A stretch of 64,000 nt of DNA from Halieaceae bacterium UBA5044 (GTDB lineage: Bacteria; Pseudomonadota; Gammaproteobacteria; Pseudomonadales; Halieaceae), in assembly GCA_002416125.1 (NCBI GenBank), contig DIBU01000023.1, positions 62,001 through 126,000 of the forward strand, read 5' to 3'. A model generated the notes under the pieces. It did no database searches. It saw only the letters and a list, made by a program, of their open reading frames with translations, and was not told the DNA's origin. The translations under genes were made by a program, and so were the position numbers. Below are positions 17,532 to 27,541 of the stretch, piece by piece. The first letter of the stretch is position 1. Each line of letters opens with the position of its first letter.

Positions 17532-19060
17532 GTATAACTGGACTGCAGGCCCAGCGGAAGACCCAGGGCCCAGTAGCCGAGCAGGAACAGCGTCCACAAA
17601 ATGATGAAACTCACCGAGTAGGGCAGCATCAGCGCGGTGACCGTGCCGATCCCGGCGCTGCGAACATAGCGCTGACAATAGACCACCACCAGCGGAAAGT
17701 AGGGCATCAGTGGTGTGATGATGTTGGTGGTGGAGTCGCCTATGCGGTACGCCGCCTGGGTGAGGTCCGGTGATGCCCCGAGCTTCATCAGCATGGGAAC
17801 CAGAATGGGGGCGAGCAGCGCCCATTTGGCCGATGCCGAGCCGACGAACAGGTTGAGAAAGCCCGTCAGCAACACAATGCCGGAAATGGTGAGGGCGCCA
17901 GGCAGTCCGAGTGCCTGCAGCCCCTGTGCACCTTTCACTGCCAGCAGTATGCCCAGGTTCGAAGCGCCAAAGGCGTAGATGAACTGGGCGATAAAGAACA
18001 TGATGACCAGGTAGTAGCCCATGGTTTGCATGGTTTTGGTCATGCCCTCGATCACGTCCCGGCTGCTGGTGACCGTGCCCGCGCTGATGCCATACACCAC
18101 GGCGGGCAGCAGGAAGAGCAGGAAGATCAACGGCACGATCGACGCCATGAGCGGAGCACCATTTTCTGTCAGGGAGCCACCCGGCCCGCGCCAGGCGGAA
18201 CCCTCGGGCACTGCGCTCAGGCACAGCAGTATGATGGCCACGAGCATGCTCCACAGGGCGAGACGCAGCGCCCGCCGCTCTGTTGTACTCAATGCCTGCA
18301 TCCCGGTCTCGGCGGCGACATCCGCGTCGATTGGCGTACGGCGCAGATGGGGTTCGACAAAGCGATCTGTGACCAGCCAGCCGACCAGCACGATCAGCAG
18401 AGAGGATGCTGAGGTGAAGAAATAGTTGTTCAGCGGGTTGAGGACCACGGAGGGGTCAATAATCTGGGCGGCGGACTGGGAGATACCCTGCAGCATCGGG
18501 TCGACCGAGGAGGGCACAAAGTTTGCCGAGTAGCCCCCCGAAACGCCGGCAAATGCCGCAGCGATGCCCGCCAGCGGGTGGCGGCCCGCCGCGTGGAAGA
18601 TGATGCCTCCCAGCGGTATCACCAGTACGTAGCCGGCATCTGCGGCGGTGTGGCTGACGATCCCGACGACAATCACCATCGGGGTGAGCAGCCAGCGCGC
18701 GGTCACCCCCAGCATGGCGCGCAGGGTGCAGTTGATGAACCCGGTGTGTTCCGCTACACCAATGCCGAGCATGGCCACCAGCACTACGCCGATCGGGTGG
18801 AAGTGGGCGAAGGTTGTGACCATGTCCGCGAGAAACTGCGTCATGGCGGTCGGCGAGAACTGGTTGACGACCTGCAGTGCTTCGCCACTGCGGGGATCAA
18901 TCAGGTCGTATTCGAATTGTGAGAACAGCAAGGACAGTGCCCAGGTGATGAACAGCAGGGCAATGAACAGAACGGCCGGGTCCGGCAGGCGGTTGCCGAC
19001 GCGTTCAATACCGGCCAGCAGCCGCTGGGTCACTGTCACGGGGTGGGCAGGCTGGTTCAT
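17525..19060 (-). CDS. AbgT family transporter
   Basis: Inner-membrane transporter (511 aa) with about 12 hydrophobic helices and the AbgT landmarks: HFHPIGVVLVAMLGIGVAEHTGFI (about residues 89-112), the hairpin segment SHTAADAGYVLVIPLGGIIFHAAGRHP, and GSASAKWALLAPILVPMLM (about 414-432). Known members import p-aminobenzoyl-glutamate (AbgT) or export sulfonamides (MtrF, YdaH). The sequence does not distinguish import from export, and no folate gene is adjacent. It converges on the upstream ABC exporter with a seven-base overlap. Confidence 0.9.
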   Translation of the reverse strand: MNQPAHPVTVTQRLLAGIERVGNRLPDPAVLFIALLFITWALSLLFSQFEYDLIDPRSGEALQVVNQFSPTAMTQFLADMVTTFAHFHPIGVVLVAMLGIGVAEHTGFINCTLRAMLGVTARWLLTPMVIVVGIVSHTAADAGYVLVIPLGGIIFHAAGRHPLAGIAAAFAGVSGGYSANFVPSSVDPMLQGISQSAAQIIDPSVVLNPLNNYFFTSASSLLIVLVGWLVTDRFVEPHLRRTPIDADVAAETGMQALSTTERRALRLALWSMLVAIILLCLSAVPEGSAWRGPGGSLTENGAPLMASIVPLIFLLFLLPAVVYGISAGTVTSSRDVIEGMTKTMQTMGYYLVIMFFIAQFIYAFGASNLGILLAVKGAQGLQALGLPGALTISGIVLLTGFLNLFVGSASAKWALLAPILVPMLMKLGASPDLTQAAYRIGDSTTNIITPLMPYFPLVVVYCQRYVRSAGIGTVTALMLPYSVSFIILWTLFLLGYWALGLPLGLQSSYTY

Positions 19061-19136
19061 GCTGGCGGCGGCTCCCTAAAAGCCCAGTGTAAATCGCCCT
19101 TACGCCGGACACAAACCGCAGGTTCAGGCGCGGTGC

Positions 19137-19559
19137 TCAGTCAAGGGGATAGGGGGGGCGCTGCCCGCCGCAGAGCACGTCTGTGACCTGCTCGGTATCC
19201 ATGTATTCGGTGAGCTTGACCAGCTGTCCCTTGTCGAACTCAAACAGAAAGTGGTAATCATTGCTGTAGGTCTGGCCGGAGATGTGCTCGCCTTCGCTGG
19301 AGGCCTCCACCGCCACCTTTTCCCCCTCCGCCACCATGCCGCGAATGGTGAATGTCAGGCCGCCCGGGAACACATCCATGATGCTGGCGATCGCCGGCCT
19401 CAGATCGGCGCACTCGGTGACCCCGGAGATCAGGGTGGCGCCCATGGTTTCCACGCTACCGCTCTTGGCGTAGGCCGCAACGACGGCATCGACATTGCCC
19501 GCACTCAGGTCGCTGAGAAACTGGCGCACGCGGGCTTTATTGTCGGTCTCTGTGGTCAT
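19137..19559 (-). CDS. SnoaL/NTF2-like protein
   Basis: Small cytosolic alpha+beta protein (140 aa) of the NTF2-like/SnoaL class. The N-terminal helix KARVRQFLSDLSAGNVDAVVAAYA, the glycine-rich turn with PAIASIMDVFPGGLTFTIRGM, and the strand pair KVAVEASSEGEHISG followed by YHFLFEFDKGQLVKLTEYMDTEQV fit ketosteroid-isomerase-like cone folds that bind hydrophobic ligands. Catalysis cannot be inferred. It lies upstream of AbgT on the same strand after 77 bases. Confidence 0.7.
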   Translation of the reverse strand: MTTETDNKARVRQFLSDLSAGNVDAVVAAYAKSGSVETMGATLISGVTECADLRPAIASIMDVFPGGLTFTIRGMVAEGEKVAVEASSEGEHISGQTYSNDYHFLFEFDKGQLVKLTEYMDTEQVTDVLCGGQRPPYPLD

Positions 19560-19751
19560 GCCGTGGTCTCGTCAGGGCGCGCGCCGGATGGCGTCACTCA
19601 CTTCATGATAGTGCGCTCCGCGCGTCGCGCCACAGCGCTGGTACAGCATTTCAAGCCAGCGGACCCGGGCGTTGTCAGGAGAGAGTTTCTGGTTCAACTA
19701 TTCGATAGCGCTGCGGGCCCATCGGGCCCGCCCACGGGGATGGCGCGCCGG

Positions 19752-20936
19752 TCAGCGATTGCGACCCAGTCGCTCGTGTGCATTGACCCACTCGTTCTGC
19801 CGGGTTTCCTTGTCCACTCGCGTGGCTGCGCCCAGGGAGAGCTCTCCCGCGACCACCAGTCCCGCGGCAATTTCTGCCAGTTTCAGGGCTTTGCCCTGGC
19901 CATGACAGCCCATGATTTCCAGACATTCGCGCTGGGTGGGCAGGTTGGTGCCGCCCCCGTAGGTGGCGAGGATCAGTGCCGGCAGGGTGATGGAGAAGAA
20001 GTAATCCCCCTCGCGGGTGACGCGGGTGTACACGCTGCACTGGTTGGACTCGCCAATGTTGGCGATATCCTGCCCGGTTGCCAGATACAGCGCGGCGAGT
20101 CCGTTGGCCGGGTGTGCAGCGTTATTGGAGGAGTGCGTCAAAAAGGAGGCCACGGTGGTGATGCCCCAACCATAGTGCATCGCCTCGGGTGTGATACGCA
20201 GATGCGATTGCAGGACATCGCGAGGAACGGTGATCTCAGCGGTCACGCGCCGGCCCCGCCCCTTCAGGGAATTCACGGACGAGGTGCGCTTCTCGGTGTC
20301 GAAGTTGCCGGAGAGCAGGTAGTGCCGCATTTGCGGGAAGCGTTCGCGTATCCATTCACAGGCGACAAAAGTGGCCTTGCTGGTCATGTTCTGGCCCGCT
20401 GCATCACCGGAGCTGTAGTCAAACCGGGTAAACACCATGTTGTGTGCAATGTAGTGTTCAATCTCGTTGAGCTTGCCCACGGAGGTGGTGCTTTCCGCAA
20501 CGGCTTTGATCGCGGCAAAGTTCTCATCCAGCCACAGGTTGAAATCCCGCGCGTCCCGCGCATCGCGGAATACAAAGCAGGGCGCGCGCTGCATCGCCTC
20601 GCCGCAGACCGTGGTTTTGACACCGCCGCTTTCCCGGATGACTTTCATGCCCCGGTTGTAGCTGGCCAGCATGGTGCCCTCCACGGTGGCCATCGGGACG
20701 TAGAACTCCCCCTGGGCGTGCTCGCCGTCGATCAGCAGCGGCCCCGCGAGGCCGATGGGTACCTGGGCGACACCGAACAGGTTTTCGATATTGCCAGCCA
20801 TGTCCTGCGGGTCAAACGAGTACTGCCGCGTGTGGTTCAGCTGCGCCCCGGTTTTCTCCTCGATGAAGGATTGCCGCTGGGCAATGATCTCGGCACTGTA
20901 GTCGTTGTCGTTGGAACGGGGGATCCTGCTGCTCAT
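19752..20936 (-). CDS. Hydroxymethylglutaryl-CoA reductase
   Basis: HMG-CoA reductase (394 aa), interconverting HMG-CoA and mevalonate with NAD(P)H. The substrate motif FYVPMATVEGTMLASYNRG holds the catalytic Glu86, SSGDAAGQNMTSKAT and VNSLKGRGRRVTAEITVP cover the cofactor and Lys regions, GQDIANIGESNQC carries the Asp, and YGGGTNLPTQRECLEIMG is the class I-like dinucleotide signature; a His near the C-terminus (NAHERLG) fits the catalytic His. ATG 20936 with GAGGA upstream is preferred over longer in-frame starts. The genome also has MEP genes (ispD, ispF), so this is either a second route or a catabolic enzyme. Confidence 0.9.
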   Translation of the reverse strand: MSSRIPRSNDNDYSAEIIAQRQSFIEEKTGAQLNHTRQYSFDPQDMAGNIENLFGVAQVPIGLAGPLLIDGEHAQGEFYVPMATVEGTMLASYNRGMKVIRESGGVKTTVCGEAMQRAPCFVFRDARDARDFNLWLDENFAAIKAVAESTTSVGKLNEIEHYIAHNMVFTRFDYSSGDAAGQNMTSKATFVACEWIRERFPQMRHYLLSGNFDTEKRTSSVNSLKGRGRRVTAEITVPRDVLQSHLRITPEAMHYGWGITTVASFLTHSSNNAAHPANGLAALYLATGQDIANIGESNQCSVYTRVTREGDYFFSITLPALILATYGGGTNLPTQRECLEIMGCHGQGKALKLAEIAAGLVVAGELSLGAATRVDKETRQNEWVNAHERLGRNR

Positions 20937-21015
20937 GGCGCTGTCCTCGGCAAAAGGCGCCAGAGTAGGAAAAAGGGGGGTAGGGTGCAAGCGCTGGTCA
21001 GCCCGACCGGCGCGC

Positions 21016-22821
<1,806 letters not shown>

Positions 22822-22865
22822 CCTCGGCAGTATACCGCAGGTGGGCGCCTCTGCCTGCCGTCGAA

Positions 22866-24326
22866 TCAGTCCAGCAGCGCCTGGATCAGTTCGGCGCGTA
22901 ACTGACGGGGATCGATAACGCGATCAAATGCCATAGTGTCGGCACCGGCCCAGGCGCCCGTCTGGCGCTCCAGCAGTGCGGCGGCATCGACTGCACTGGC
23001 GCCCGTGGCGGCAGCGGCCCCCAGAGCCGGCACTCCGCCCAGACTCACCCCCGGCAGCGCCAGGCTGACCGTTTGCCGATCCCAGGGGTTCATACCCATC
23101 ACCGAGCTGCCGAAGCCGAAGGCCTTGCGCAGTGTGACCACAATCTTGCGCCCGCGGAAGCGGCGCTGCGCACTGAACATGTTACCGGCGGCGCGCAACA
23201 CGCCAGAGCGTTCTGCCGCGGGTCCGGGCATGACGCCGGGGTTGTCGACCAGCATGACCAGCGGCAGGCTGAAGCGGTGCGCCATGTCGATAAAGTGGCT
23301 GGCTTTCTCTGCCGCGTGTCGCGTGATCGCGCCGGCTTCAACCGCCGGCTGGTTGGCGACAATCAGGCAGCGCTGGCCACCGATATGGGCGAGTGCCGTG
23401 ATCAGCGTGCGGCCGAAATCCGGCTGCAACTCCAGCAAACTGCCTGAGTCGGCCAGCTCATCAAGCACCTTGCGCATATCGTAGGGGCGGGAGACGTCCG
23501 GGGGAATGATGTCCAGCAGGGCGTCGCTGTCGCCCGAGGTGGCGACCTCGCCAGCCGCTGCCGCTTCGGAATGCGGCGCGCAGACCATCTGGAGAAAATG
23601 GCGGGCACGCGCGAAACACTCAGTTTCGGTGGCGCAGCACAGGTGAGCCACACCGCTGTCACGTGTGTGCATTTTTGCGGAACCGAGCTCCTCGGCGGTG
23701 GTGTCGATACCCATGGCGGCCTTGACCAGCGGTGGCCCTGCACTGAACAGGGCGCTGTCCTGCTGCATGATGACAATGTCGGCAAACATCGCGGCCAGCG
23801 CACCGTGTCCGGCGGACATGCCCAGTACCAGCGCGACAACCGGGATGGCCCCCTGAATGTCCGCCAGCAGCTGCAGGTCCCCCGGTGCATGCGGATAGCG
23901 CTCACCCTGGTTGCTCGCCCGCTCGCCGGCACCCTCCAGGAGCAGCAGCAGCGGGTGCCGGTTCTCGCGTGCCAGACGCACCAGGCGCGCACGCTTGGCG
24001 GCGTTGGGGTGGCCGATCGACCCCCCCTGAACGGTAAAATCTTCCACCAGCAGGACCACGGGGCGTCCGTCCAGGCGCGCCACCCCGCCGACGAGTCCAT
24101 CGGCGGCAATCGCCGGCTGTCCCTGAGGGTGATGTCCGGCGGCGAGCAGGCCGTATTCGCGGAAGGAGCCTTCATCGACCAGCGCTGCAATGCGCTCCCG
24201 CGCCGTGAGCCGGCCGCGGGCGTGCTGTCGTTCAATCCGCGCTTCGCCGCCCATGGCGGTCGCGGCTTCGCTGCGGGTGTGGAGCTCGGTGAGCAGCGCC
24301 TCCCAGTCCTGCCGATAGCCACTCAT
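22866..24326 (-). CDS. Acyl-CoA carboxylase carboxyltransferase (beta) subunit
   Basis: Carboxyltransferase (486 aa) that moves CO2 from carboxybiotin to an acyl-CoA such as propionyl-, acetyl- or methylcrotonyl-CoA. N- and C-terminal crotonase-like halves are visible: GRLTARERIAALVDEGSF, EDFTVQGGSIGHPNAAKRARL, GPPLVKAAMGIDTTAEELG and, in the C half, GRTLITALAHIGGQRCLIVANQP and LVMLVDNPGVMPGPAAERSG. No biotin carboxylase or biotin carrier gene is adjacent, so these must be supplied elsewhere. ATG 24326 is separated by one base from the upstream monooxygenase stop, so the two are translationally coupled. Confidence 0.88.
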   Translation of the reverse strand: MSGYRQDWEALLTELHTRSEAATAMGGEARIERQHARGRLTARERIAALVDEGSFREYGLLAAGHHPQGQPAIAADGLVGGVARLDGRPVVLLVEDFTVQGGSIGHPNAAKRARLVRLARENRHPLLLLLEGAGERASNQGERYPHAPGDLQLLADIQGAIPVVALVLGMSAGHGALAAMFADIVIMQQDSALFSAGPPLVKAAMGIDTTAEELGSAKMHTRDSGVAHLCCATETECFARARHFLQMVCAPHSEAAAAGEVATSGDSDALLDIIPPDVSRPYDMRKVLDELADSGSLLELQPDFGRTLITALAHIGGQRCLIVANQPAVEAGAITRHAAEKASHFIDMAHRFSLPLVMLVDNPGVMPGPAAERSGVLRAAGNMFSAQRRFRGRKIVVTLRKAFGFGSSVMGMNPWDRQTVSLALPGVSLGGVPALGAAAATGASAVDAAALLERQTGAWAGADTMAFDRVIDPRQLRAELIQALLD

Positions 24327-24327
24327 A

Positions 24328-25818
24328 TCACATTGCCCGGGGTGGCGACAGGCCGAAAGCCGCCCAGTCGGGTTCCGCCATACTGTCGACGAAGCGCTGG
24401 AAATTCCAGGGCCAGCTGGAGGGTATGCCCTCGGCGTCCAGGTACCAGCTTACGCAGCCGCCGCGGTACCACACCGTGCGCTTCGCGGCTTCCACCCGCT
24501 CGGCTTCGAAGGCCTCCATTGCCGCCAGGCTCGGTTCCACCTCGGTACAGTCGCCGGCATCCAGTCGCGCCATCAGGCGCTCGATATAGGCCCACTGGTG
24601 CTCGGCGATGTCGATCAGGGAAAAGTTGCCCACGGGGCCATTGGGTCCGTTCAGCATAAACAGGTTGGGAAACCCGGGCATGGTGACCGCCAGGTAGGCC
24701 TTGGGGCGGTCATGCCAGAAGTCGGCCAGCGACACACCGTCGCGACCGGTGATGGCCATGGGCCGCATAAAGGCATCCGCGTGGAAACCGGTAGCGAAAA
24801 CGATCACGTCCAGCTCGTGCAGTTCGCCATCGACGGTGCGTATACCGGCGGCTTCAATCTGCTGGATGCCGGTGCTCACCAGGCGCGATTGCGGATGCTG
24901 GATTGCCTGGTAGTAATCGGGGGAGAACACCAGGCGCTTGCACAGCGGCAGGTGGTCGGGGCGCAGTTGCTCACGCAGCACGGGGTCAACAACCGAATGC
25001 TCGAGATTGTCGCGACAGGCCTGTGCCATGGCTTGCGAGGCTTCCGAGTCAATATCGGTAATGGACTGGGTATACGCCTCCACAGAGGCCATATACTCCT
25101 CGACATTCATTGCCTGGGCCAGCACCGCCGGATCGTGAAACGCAGCGCGCTCCGCTTCAGTGAAATGCCCGTTTTCGACGGGCATGATCCACTGCGGCGT
25201 ACGCTGGTAGTGCTCCAGCAGGGCGGCTTTCCCGGCCAGCGCAGAGACAATCTGCACACCGGTAGAGCCGTTGCCGATGATGCCGATGCGTCTGCCTTCA
25301 AGGGGCACGCTGTGATCCCAGCGCGCGCTGTGGAAGAGGGCGCCCTGGAATGTGCCGGCACCGGGGATGTCAGGGTATTTGGGGTGATGCAGAACCCCGG
25401 TGGCGGCAATCAGGATGTCTGCGCTGTCTCGGTGGCCACTGGCGAACTGCAGGTGCCAGCGACCATCACGGTAGGCGGCCTCCGTGCATTCCTCACCGAA
25501 GCGGGTCAGCGCATTGATCCCGTATTTCTGTGCCGTGCGCTCAAAATAGGCCTGGATTTCCGGCCCGGGAGGCAGGTGTCGCGTCCAGTCCGGATTGCGC
25601 TCGAAGCTGTAGGTGTAGAAGTGTGAGGGTACATCGCAGGTCAGGCCAGGATAGGTGTTCTCGCGCCAGGTGCCGCCCACCCTGTCCGCCTTTTCGTACA
25701 GCGTGACGTCCCGGTAGTCCATGTGCTGCAGGCGAATGCCGGCGAGTATTCCGGCCATACCGGCGCCGAGGACGATGATGCGAGGCTGTTTTTCAGGCAT
25801 GGTACTGATATCCGTCAT
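24328..25818 (-). CDS. Baeyer-Villiger-type flavin monooxygenase
   Basis: FAD/NADPH-dependent monooxygenase (496 aa) inserting oxygen next to a ketone. FAD-binding GAGMAG (residues 18-23), the Baeyer-Villiger fingerprint FxGxxxHxxxW(D) at Phe157-Gly159-His163-Trp167, and NADPH-binding GNGSTG (182-187) are all present, and a C-terminal ATGFHADAFMRPM segment is typical. The substrate is not readable; steroid or cyclic ketones are plausible for the lineage. It is co-transcribed with the carboxyltransferase gene and diverges from an AraC-type regulator 108 bases away. Confidence 0.9.
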   Translation of the reverse strand: MTDISTMPEKQPRIIVLGAGMAGILAGIRLQHMDYRDVTLYEKADRVGGTWRENTYPGLTCDVPSHFYTYSFERNPDWTRHLPPGPEIQAYFERTAQKYGINALTRFGEECTEAAYRDGRWHLQFASGHRDSADILIAATGVLHHPKYPDIPGAGTFQGALFHSARWDHSVPLEGRRIGIIGNGSTGVQIVSALAGKAALLEHYQRTPQWIMPVENGHFTEAERAAFHDPAVLAQAMNVEEYMASVEAYTQSITDIDSEASQAMAQACRDNLEHSVVDPVLREQLRPDHLPLCKRLVFSPDYYQAIQHPQSRLVSTGIQQIEAAGIRTVDGELHELDVIVFATGFHADAFMRPMAITGRDGVSLADFWHDRPKAYLAVTMPGFPNLFMLNGPNGPVGNFSLIDIAEHQWAYIERLMARLDAGDCTEVEPSLAAMEAFEAERVEAAKRTVWYRGGCVSWYLDAEGIPSSWPWNFQRFVDSMAEPDWAAFGLSPPRAM

Positions 25819-25881
25819 CAGAGTGAGAGCAGCAGCTTACGCGAACATTGCGCGTGGCAAGGGTGCTTATTTGTCTTAAAA

Positions 25882-25891
25882 TAATGCATTA
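25882..25891. repeat. TAATGCATTA palindrome in divergent intergenic region
   Basis: This 10-bp perfect palindrome lies 35 bases before the AraC-type gene and 63 bases before the monooxygenase start, in an AT-rich patch between the two divergent genes. It is a candidate operator or promoter core, but no clear -35/-10 pair could be fixed. Confidence 0.3.
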
Positions 25892-25926
25892 ATGTTCAGT
25901 GGCGCTATCCGCTGTTGGAAAATGAC

Positions 25927-27000
25927 ATGAACAGACCGACCCGTACCGCCAGCCCGGCTGCTCCGATGTCCACTGCCCCGACGGGCAACAGTGGACGGGC
26001 CAGTGATATTTTCGCGCCGCTGGTGGCATTGCTGGCCGCCGAGTTGCGCCGCGGCGGCGATACCCGTGAACGGCATCCGCCGCCAACCAACCTTGTTCAG
26101 TTCACTGCCTGGTATCTGGCGACCGTGCAACGCCTCGAGCAGCGTCTGGGCGAAGCGCAGAGCCACGGCCCGATGTCGCGCAGGGAAGTTGAGTTGCAGT
26201 GTCGCCTGGCCTTGTCCGCCAGCAACCTTGAGGAGGCGATCCAGCTCTGCGCAGAATTTGCGGCGCTGCTGCATCCGCGGGCCGGCCGCATTGGCCTGGA
26301 ACTGCACCCGGAACACGCCACATTTCGGCTGGATTCACTGCGCCCGCAGGTCAGCAGTGCCAGCAGCCTGGTGGATATCACTGGCTTGTTTGCCTATTTC
26401 CAGCTCCTGCAGTGGCTGGCGGGGCGCACCCTGCCGCTGCAAAGGGTGAGAATTGGCCCGCTGCGGCGGGAAGACGTGCTGCCGTTTCTGCGCCTGTTCA
26501 AGGCGCCGGTGCTCGCGGGCGGTGAGGGCTACGCGCTGGATTTCCCACGCGCTGCGCTGGCCATGCCCGTGGTTCGCACCCCCGCCGAGTTTCCCGCATT
26601 CTTTGCCTGTTTTCCCTGCGAGGTATTCGGTCCGCGCGGGCGCGGTTTGGCTGAGCAGGTCAGTGCATTGCTTGCGGCGGCCTTGCGGCAGGGTGTGCCA
26701 CTGCCCGGTCAGGCGCGGCTGGCGGAAGACCTGGGGTTGAGCCTGTCGACGTTCCGGCAGCGACTGCGGGCTGCGGGAACCGGCTATCGCCAGCTGCGGG
26801 CCGAGGCCGTACGCGCTACGGCCTGTGATGCGCTGCGGGAGTCCGACCGCCCCGTCGTCGATATCGCGCAGCAGCTGGGTTTCGCCGATGCAGCGACGTT
26901 CCGCCGCGCCTTTCTGCGCTGGGAGGGGGAGACGCCGGGCGCCTGGCGCGCCCGACACCGGGGGAGCGATACGGCTGACCCTCCCCACCCCCGGGAATAA
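25927..27000 (+). CDS. AraC-family transcriptional regulator
   Basis: Regulator of 357 aa with a variable N-terminal ligand-binding half (Arabinose-operon-regulator-like, with FAALLHPRAGRIGLELHPEHATFRLDS) and a C-terminal AraC DNA-binding domain, whose first helix-turn-helix includes ARLAEDLGLSLSTFRQRLRAAG and the second DRPVVDIAQQLGFADAATFRRAFLRWEGETPGAWR. ATG 25927 follows GGAAAATGAC; a TTG at 25915 is less likely. It is transcribed divergently from the monooxygenase/carboxyltransferase operon, which it most likely controls. Confidence 0.85.
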   Translation: MNRPTRTASPAAPMSTAPTGNSGRASDIFAPLVALLAAELRRGGDTRERHPPPTNLVQFTAWYLATVQRLEQRLGEAQSHGPMSRREVELQCRLALSASNLEEAIQLCAEFAALLHPRAGRIGLELHPEHATFRLDSLRPQVSSASSLVDITGLFAYFQLLQWLAGRTLPLQRVRIGPLRREDVLPFLRLFKAPVLAGGEGYALDFPRAALAMPVVRTPAEFPAFFACFPCEVFGPRGRGLAEQVSALLAAALRQGVPLPGQARLAEDLGLSLSTFRQRLRAAGTGYRQLRAEAVRATACDALRESDRPVVDIAQQLGFADAATFRRAFLRWEGETPGAWRARHRGSDTADPPHPRE

Positions 27001-27004
27001 ACCG

Positions 27005-27032
27005 TTGACCGCGTTAACAACTGCTGTATACT
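27005..27032 (+). promoter_or_regulatory. Promoter of the cold-shock gene
   Basis: TTGACC (27005-27010) and TATACT (27027-27032) are separated by 16 bases, a good sigma-70 pair. The inferred transcript starts near 27039, leaving a leader of about 145 bases before the ATG, typical of cold-shock protein mRNAs that use the leader for temperature control. Confidence 0.7.
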
Positions 27033-27183
27033 CGGTTCTGCTTGAACGTTTTACACCTATTTATGTATACCATTTCGAAGTCCGCAGTTAGTACCTCGTC
27101 CCTGTTTTCATAAGTAATTGCACTACCTCAAGCCTTACCGCCCTCACGAGGGTTAATCTCTACCTGAAATACAGGAACGCATC

Positions 27184-27384
27184 ATGGCTACTGGCACCGT
27201 AAAATGGTTTAACGAAACTAAAGGCTTTGGCTTCATCGAGCAGGAGTCCGGCCCGGACGTATTCGCGCACTTCAGCGCAATCTCCGGCTCTGGCTTCAAG
27301 ACGCTGATCGAAGGTCAGAAAGTCGAGTTCAACATCACTCAGGGCCAGAAAGGCCCGCAGGCAGAAAACATCGTCGTCGTCTAA
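27184..27384 (+). CDS. Cold-shock protein (CspA family)
   Basis: Small OB-fold nucleic-acid chaperone (66 aa) that binds single-stranded RNA and DNA. RNP1-like KGFGFIE (13-19) and RNP2-like VFAHF (26-30) give the aromatic binding surface. ATG 27184 is preceded by ACAGGAACGC, with GGA at correct spacing. A sigma-70 promoter lies about 150 bases upstream and an intrinsic terminator follows, so it forms its own transcription unit. Which paralogue (CspA, CspD, CspE) is not decidable from this alone. Confidence 0.97.
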   Translation: MATGTVKWFNETKGFGFIEQESGPDVFAHFSAISGSGFKTLIEGQKVEFNITQGQKGPQAENIVVV

Positions 27385-27403
27385 CACCGACACGGTTCTG
27401 CAG

Positions 27404-27436
27404 AAAACCCGCGCCGGCAACGTCGCGGGTTTTTTT
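27404..27436 (+). terminator. Intrinsic terminator after the cold-shock gene
   Basis: AACCCGCG (27406-27413) pairs with CGCGGGTT (27424-27431) around a 10-base loop and runs into seven Ts. It lies 22 bases past the stop codon and is the clearest terminator in the window. Confidence 0.92.
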
Positions 27437-27541
27437 GTCGCTGAAAACGGCAGCGACGGTTCAAATTCTGCGCACAGGACGTTTGCCCGCCCGCTGTTCA
27501 GGCTCTATCGTGAGGCCCGGTTAACGCAAAGGGGCTACCGT

